Source of the DNA: Sphingopyxis sp. H073
GTDB taxonomy: Bacteria > Pseudomonadota > Alphaproteobacteria > Sphingomonadales > Sphingomonadaceae
Assembly: GCF_001468395.1 (NCBI RefSeq)
Contig: NZ_LNSG01000003.1
Span: 248,001-312,000 of the forward strand
DNA length: 64,000 nt
Direction: 5' to 3'
Positions 59,889 through 64,000 of this stretch are shown piece after piece. The notes under the pieces are model-generated. The model did not search any database. It saw only the letters and a list, made by a program, of their open reading frames with translations, and had not been told where the DNA came from. How positions within the stretch are numbered: the stretch's first letter is position 1; each line of letters starts with the position of its first letter. Position numbers and translations under genes: made by a program.

Positions 59889-61121
59889 ATGACCAAAGTG
59901 ATGTCCGGCATCCGCGTCCTCGAGGTCGCGCAATTTACCTTCGTGCCCGCGGCGGGCGGCGTGATGACCGACTGGGGCGCCGATGTCATCAAGATCGAGC
60001 ATCCGGTGCGCGGCGATGCGCAGCGCGGTATCCAGATGCTGCAGCGGCTTGCGGTCAATCCGCAGCGTTCGTCGCTGATGCAACATCCGAACCGGGGGAA
60101 ACGCAGCGTCGGGATCGACATTTCAACCGAGGAAGGCCGCGAACTGCTCTACGAGATCGCGAAGACCGCTGACGTTTTCCTGACCAACTATCTCCCCTCG
60201 GCGCGGCAGAAGCTGGGGATCGACATCGAGCATATCCGCGCGGCGAACCCCGACATCATCTATGTCCGCGGCAGCGCCTTCGGCGACAAGGGACCCGAGC
60301 GCGACAAGGGCGGTTTCGACAGCACGGCCTATTGGGCGCGCGGCGGCTCGGCGGTGCTGGTGACGCCGAAGGAGCTCGACGGGCCGCTGACTCAGCCGGG
60401 ACCGGCCTATGGCGACACCATCGGCGGCATGAACATCGCGGGCGGCATTGCGGCGGCGCTGTTCCACCGCGAGCGCACCGGCGAGGCGACCGAAGTCGAT
60501 GTGTCTTTGCTGTCTTCCGGCATTTGGGCGACCGCCTGCTCGGTCGATGTCGCGATGGAACTGGGCGCCGATCCGTTCGAAAACCAGATGCCCGGCGGCA
60601 GCCAAGCCGTGGGCACCAATCCCTTCATGGGGGTGTTCAAGACATCCGACGGCAAGTTCATCAACCTGACCGTGCTGTCGCCCGGCCCTTATATCGAGGA
60701 TGTCTTCGGCCATCTCGGTATCCCCGAGGCGGCGCAGGACGAACGTTTTTCGACTGCCGAGGCGATCATGGCGAATGCGACCGAAGCCTATCCGCTGGTC
60801 AAGCAAGCGATCGCGGCGCAGCCCTATGCCTATTGGATCCAGCATCTCAAGACGATGAAGGGGCAATGGGCCGCGTACCAGTCCGTGCATGACGTCTCGA
60901 GCGATGAGCAGGTACTGGCGAACGACCTGATCTTCGAGGTCGAGAGCGCCGATGGGGGTGCGCCGATCCGGCTCGTCGCCAACCCGGTCCAGTTCAACCG
61001 TGCCGGCGTCCAAAATACCCGCGCGCCCGAGGCATCGGAGCATACCGAGCTGTTCCTGATGGAATTGGGGCTCGAATGGGACCGCATCGAGGATCTCAAG
61101 GACAAAAAGGCGATCGCCTGA
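59889..61121 (+). CDS. CaiB/BaiF family III CoA transferase
   Basis: 410 residues, 11 bp after the dehydrogenase. The start SGIRVLEVAQFTFVPAAGGVMTDWGADVIKIEHP is the family signature, with the catalytic Asp in GGFDSTAYWARGG. Full length, unlike the short relative at 51799. It would transfer CoA between two acids in the pathway. Confidence 0.95.
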   Translation: MTKVMSGIRVLEVAQFTFVPAAGGVMTDWGADVIKIEHPVRGDAQRGIQMLQRLAVNPQRSSLMQHPNRGKRSVGIDISTEEGRELLYEIAKTADVFLTNYLPSARQKLGIDIEHIRAANPDIIYVRGSAFGDKGPERDKGGFDSTAYWARGGSAVLVTPKELDGPLTQPGPAYGDTIGGMNIAGGIAAALFHRERTGEATEVDVSLLSSGIWATACSVDVAMELGADPFENQMPGGSQAVGTNPFMGVFKTSDGKFINLTVLSPGPYIEDVFGHLGIPEAAQDERFSTAEAIMANATEAYPLVKQAIAAQPYAYWIQHLKTMKGQWAAYQSVHDVSSDEQVLANDLIFEVESADGGAPIRLVANPVQFNRAGVQNTRAPEASEHTELFLMELGLEWDRIEDLKDKKAIA

Positions 61122-61135
61122 CGGGCAAAGGCGGC

Positions 61136-62254
61136 ATGGCCGTCCCTCCGCTTCGCGTCGGTATCATTGGCGCGGCTTGGGGCGCCAGAGCACATCTGCC
61201 TGCCTGGCGTAGCCTCGACGGGATCGAAGTCACCGCGATCTGTACCTCGCGCCCCGAAACGGCCGCCAAGGCGGCATCAGACTTCGGCATCGCGCGCGCG
61301 TTTCATGACTTTCGCAAAATGGCGACCGACCCCGAAATCGATATCGTCGATTGCGGGACACGGCCGCCGCTGCGCTTTGCCATGGTGATGGCGGCGCTCG
61401 GCGCGGCCAAGCATGTCTATAACGGCATTCCATTTGCGAAGGATCTCGCCGACGCAAAAACCATGGTCGACGCGTGGCATAAGGCGGGCACTGTAGCGGT
61501 GGTCGATGCCTTCATGCAGGCCGTGCCCGCGATGGTGCAAATGAAAGCGATGGTCGACGCGGGATGGATCGGCGAAGTCTTCGGCGCCGATATCGCGTTC
61601 GAAGTGCCGTTGTTCAGCGCCGCACAAACCAACGTGCCGGGCTATGTCTGGTTCGCCGATGCCGCCAATGGCGCCAGCGCGGGACGCAACCTCGGCAGCC
61701 ATATGCTGAGCCTCCTCGTCCATTTCTTCGGGCCCGTCGCATCGGTCGCTTCGGATATGTCGCTGGCGCTAAAAGAATGGCCGCTCGCGGGGGAAATCAT
61801 TCGCCCAGAAGTCCCCGACCGCGCCTCGATGCTGCTGCGCCATGCGTCGGGTTTGCCGACGCGGCTGGAGGCGAATTGGTCGAAGATCGGCGGCGATGGA
61901 TTTCGCTTTTCGGTCTGGGGATCGAAGGGGCGGCTGGAAGCACGCGCGCCGGTGTTCCCGATGGCGCACGACACAATTCTATCGGGGACGCGCGATCCAG
62001 CGCTGGGCACCGCGAAGATGGAACCAGTCGAAATTGAGGCGGAATATCTGCACATATCCGGCTGCCACGCCATTCATGACAGACCCGAGACCGGATTGCT
62101 CGCGTTGGCGTCGATCTTTGCGGCGATGCGCGATGCGATCAACGGTATAGGTCGAGCCGCGCCGGATTTCGCCCAAGCGTACCATGTGCATGCCATCGTC
62201 GAAGCCGCCACTCAGGCCGCGAGCGAGCGGCGCTGGATCGACCTTGCCATCTAG
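61136..62254 (+). CDS. Gfo/Idh/MocA-family oxidoreductase
   Basis: About 372 residues from ATG 61136. Rossmann start is LRVGIIGAAWGARAHLPAW. The family's EKP segment is here YNGIPFAKDLADAKTMV, with Lys kept but the context altered. It continues with AGRNLGSHMLSLLVHFFG. NAD(P)-dependent oxidation or reduction of a ring alcohol or ketone is likely. Stop shares CTAG with the convergent thiolase. Confidence 0.9.
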   Translation: MAVPPLRVGIIGAAWGARAHLPAWRSLDGIEVTAICTSRPETAAKAASDFGIARAFHDFRKMATDPEIDIVDCGTRPPLRFAMVMAALGAAKHVYNGIPFAKDLADAKTMVDAWHKAGTVAVVDAFMQAVPAMVQMKAMVDAGWIGEVFGADIAFEVPLFSAAQTNVPGYVWFADAANGASAGRNLGSHMLSLLVHFFGPVASVASDMSLALKEWPLAGEIIRPEVPDRASMLLRHASGLPTRLEANWSKIGGDGFRFSVWGSKGRLEARAPVFPMAHDTILSGTRDPALGTAKMEPVEIEAEYLHISGCHAIHDRPETGLLALASIFAAMRDAINGIGRAAPDFAQAYHVHAIVEAATQAASERRWIDLAI

Positions 62255-63420
62255 TCCCTCCGCAGCAGCATCGAACCCGCGATGAAGCCGCCGCCCATGC
62301 CGCACACAGCGGTCTTGGCGCCCTCCACCTGTCGCCCATCCGCTTGGCCCCACAGCTGCGTACAAGCCTCGTGCAGCAATCCAAATCCGTGGAGCCGTCC
62401 GCCCGACAATTGGCCGCCGCCCGTGTTCACCGGGAAACGCCCTCCCGGACCGATGTTACCCTCCGCTATGAAATCTTTCGCTTCACCATGACCGCAGAAA
62501 CCGAAGGCCTCGAGCCAATAGGGCACGAAGATGCTGAAGCCGTCGTAAAGCGCGAGCACATCGACGTCGGCAGGCCTCATTTCGGTACGCTTCCACATCT
62601 CCGCGGCCGCGTCATGGGCGCCCATCGTGGTGAGATCGGCGCGTTGATCCCAGCTTTCCTGCGAGCCGAGCGCCGCGCCCATTGCCTCGATCGCCAGCGG
62701 TGGGCGCGCGCAATCCTTTGCCGCGTCAGCGGCCGAGACGATGATCACGCACGCCCCGTCGATCGGCACGTCGCAGTCGAACAGGCCGAGCGGCGACGAG
62801 ATCATCCGCGCGCCCAGATAATCCTCCATCGTCAATGGCGATTGCATAACGGCAGTGGGGTTATGCTGCGCAAAGGCGCGCTGGCCGGTTGCGATCATGC
62901 CCAGATGCTCGCGGGTCATGCCGAACTCGTGGAAATAGCGCGTTGCCATCCAGCCCGCCCAGTTCGACGCCGACATCGCATTCGCCGGAACGAGATAGCT
63001 GTACCAGCCGCCGAGCCGCGCGCGCCCCGCGCCGGGAATGCTCGCGCGCTGGGTCGCGGTTTGCGAGCTGCTTTCGGTAAGCGCGCGAAAGCAAAGCACG
63101 TGGCGCGCCTGCCCGGTGGCAACCGCCATTGCAGCCACCATCAGCGGCGCCATCTGCGACGGGCCATCGGGGACGGCGCTATGCCAGCGGGTCTTGAGGC
63201 CAAGCGCGTTACGGACTTCGCCGGTGCCGAGCGGCGACATGCCGGGCGAGTTGTCCGCCTTGCCCGGATAGGTCGAGATGCCGTCGATATCCTCTTTCGT
63301 CAGGCCCGCGCATTCGAGCGCGCGACGCGCGGCCTCGGCGAGATGCACCATCGCGGGGCGTCCGGTCTTGCGCCCGATGTCGGACATGCCGACCCCGGTG
63401 ATCGCGGCGTTGAGGGTCAT
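62251..63420 (-). CDS. SCP2-type thiolase-like protein, second copy
   Basis: 389 residues from ATG 63420, overlapping the DUF35 stop. NAAITGVGMSDIGRKTGRPA, ADVDVLALYDGFSIFVPYWLEAFG and FPVNTGGGQLSGGRLHGFGLLHEACTQLWG parallel the first copy at 54092. A paralogue of that gene with its own DUF35 partner, probably for a second cleavage step. Confidence 0.9.
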   Translation of the reverse strand: MTLNAAITGVGMSDIGRKTGRPAMVHLAEAARRALECAGLTKEDIDGISTYPGKADNSPGMSPLGTGEVRNALGLKTRWHSAVPDGPSQMAPLMVAAMAVATGQARHVLCFRALTESSSQTATQRASIPGAGRARLGGWYSYLVPANAMSASNWAGWMATRYFHEFGMTREHLGMIATGQRAFAQHNPTAVMQSPLTMEDYLGARMISSPLGLFDCDVPIDGACVIIVSAADAAKDCARPPLAIEAMGAALGSQESWDQRADLTTMGAHDAAAEMWKRTEMRPADVDVLALYDGFSIFVPYWLEAFGFCGHGEAKDFIAEGNIGPGGRFPVNTGGGQLSGGRLHGFGLLHEACTQLWGQADGRQVEGAKTAVCGMGGGFIAGSMLLRRD

Positions 63421-63812
63421 TGCGCGGGCTCCCACCGGGGGAGCCATATGTCGTCGATGTTGAGGAAAACGACTTTCATTGTCTGGCCGATGGCTACGCT
63501 TTCGGGGTCGGCGTTCACCACCTCGGCGGTGACGCGCACGCCGGGGGCGCCATCGATATCGACCACCGCGAGCGCGAAGGGCACCGCCATTCCGGGCGCC
63601 CATGGCTGATGGTTGACGGTATAGGTGTAGACGGTGCCGGTGCCGGGGACGGCGCGGCTTTCGACCTTGTCGCTCCAGCATTTGGGGCAGATCAGCTGCG
63701 GCGGGTGGATCGCGTGCCGGCAGTCGGCGCAGAAGGCGATCATCAGCTTGCCCTCGGCGCCGCCGGTCCAGAAGGCGGTGTTTTCGGGGGTGAGTTCGGG
63801 GAGCGGTCTCAT
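63417..63812 (-). CDS. DUF35 zinc-ribbon/OB-fold protein, second copy
   Basis: 131 residues from ATG 63812. Zinc ribbon CADCRHAIHPPQLICPKC has the same C-x2-C-x10-C-x2-C spacing as the first copy. OB part is GTVYTYTVNHQPWAPG and AVVDIDGAPGVRV. Overlaps both its thiolase (ATGA) and the upstream transporter (ATGA). Confidence 0.93.
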   Translation of the reverse strand: MRPLPELTPENTAFWTGGAEGKLMIAFCADCRHAIHPPQLICPKCWSDKVESRAVPGTGTVYTYTVNHQPWAPGMAVPFALAVVDIDGAPGVRVTAEVVNADPESVAIGQTMKVVFLNIDDIWLPRWEPAQ

Positions 63813-64000
63813 GGTTGTTCCTGCGGCTGGATGTTGCGCGGCAGCGCAAAGGCGACGAGGATCGCCGCAATGCACAGCGCGACGATAACGACGACGGTGA
63901 GGTCGTAGGCGAAGGGCGAGGGATAGGTTTCGTCGCCGCGGCGGACGACATCGACCGCGAGCAAGATCGTCACCATCTGCGCGCCGATGCCCAGAAACAG
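63809..64000 (-). CDS. C-terminal end of a membrane transporter (probably MFS), partial
   Basis: About 63 C-terminal residues, running off the right edge. One membrane helix, then a polar loop (VDVVRRGDETYPSPFAYDL), then a final helix (TVVVIVALCIAAILVAFAL) and a short tail. This looks like the last two helices of an MFS-type transporter. The stop overlaps the DUF35 start (ATGA), so the transporter, DUF35 and thiolase form one leftward operon. Uptake of the substrate is a natural role. Confidence 0.65.
   Translation of the reverse strand: MFLGIGAQMVTILLAVDVVRRGDETYPSPFAYDLTVVVIVALCIAAILVAFALPRNIQPQEQP

Overview
The window looks like a GC-rich sphingomonad chromosome (Sphingopyxis, Sphingomonas or Novosphingobium type) carrying a large accessory region. 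Pointers to this are two PEPxxWA-CTERM secreted proteins, a MucR regulator that has lost zinc ligands, a Ti-type TraA relaxase with DUF6118, ArdC, DUF736 and a long ParB, and a catabolic block of SCP2-type thiolases paired with DUF35 proteins. The genus is inferred from gene content only.

Layout. 1-5.3 kb: the end of a LuxR-type regulator, two PEP-CTERM proteins, a secreted protein of unknown function, an outer-membrane beta-barrel, a gene-poor kilobase and a DUF3892 protein. 5.5-6.8 kb: a complete IS3-family element with 35-bp ends, a 3-bp target duplication and an A7G frameshift site. 6.8-13.4 kb: a probable defence locus. A leftward AAA ATPase/subtilisin-like protease pair is back to back with a rightward DUF4365-APAZ nuclease and a catalytically dead short prokaryotic Argonaute, which is the SPARDA architecture. 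13.4-25.4 kb: the backbone of a mobilizable element, with a TraA relaxase, a recognisable Q/Ti-type oriT, TraC/TraD-like proteins, MucR, a fused MNT-HEPN protein, ArdC, AlpA, DUF736 and ParB. No coupling protein and no type IV secretion genes are in the window, so transfer would need help in trans.

25.9-44.1 kb: an 18-kb leftward cluster hlyB-hlyD-lipoprotein-hlyC-small ORF-giant RTX gene. It encodes a type I secretion ABC transporter, its adaptor, a Sel1-like lipoprotein, a lysine acyltransferase, an unknown 122-residue protein and a 4199-residue RTX protein. The RTX gene contains exact 429-bp and 468-bp tandem periods. 44.3-45.9 kb: a tyrosine integrase next to a small gene that appears to be cut off at its 3' end, a likely island border.

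46-64 kb: a catabolic region with CoA ligases, crotonases, CaiB/BaiF CoA transferases, two amidohydrolases, a cytochrome P450, an aldehyde dehydrogenase, a Gfo/Idh oxidoreductase, two SCP2-thiolase/DUF35 pairs and the end of a probable MFS transporter. Together they suggest CoA-dependent breakdown of a cyclic or branched carboxylic acid (steroid, terpenoid or alicyclic). The substrate cannot be read from the sequence.

The most notable points are the SPARDA-type Argonaute pair divergent from the AAA/subtilase pair, with a repeated ATAGAACA site between them, on a mobilizable backbone, and the complete acylated-RTX cluster with an unknown small partner protein.
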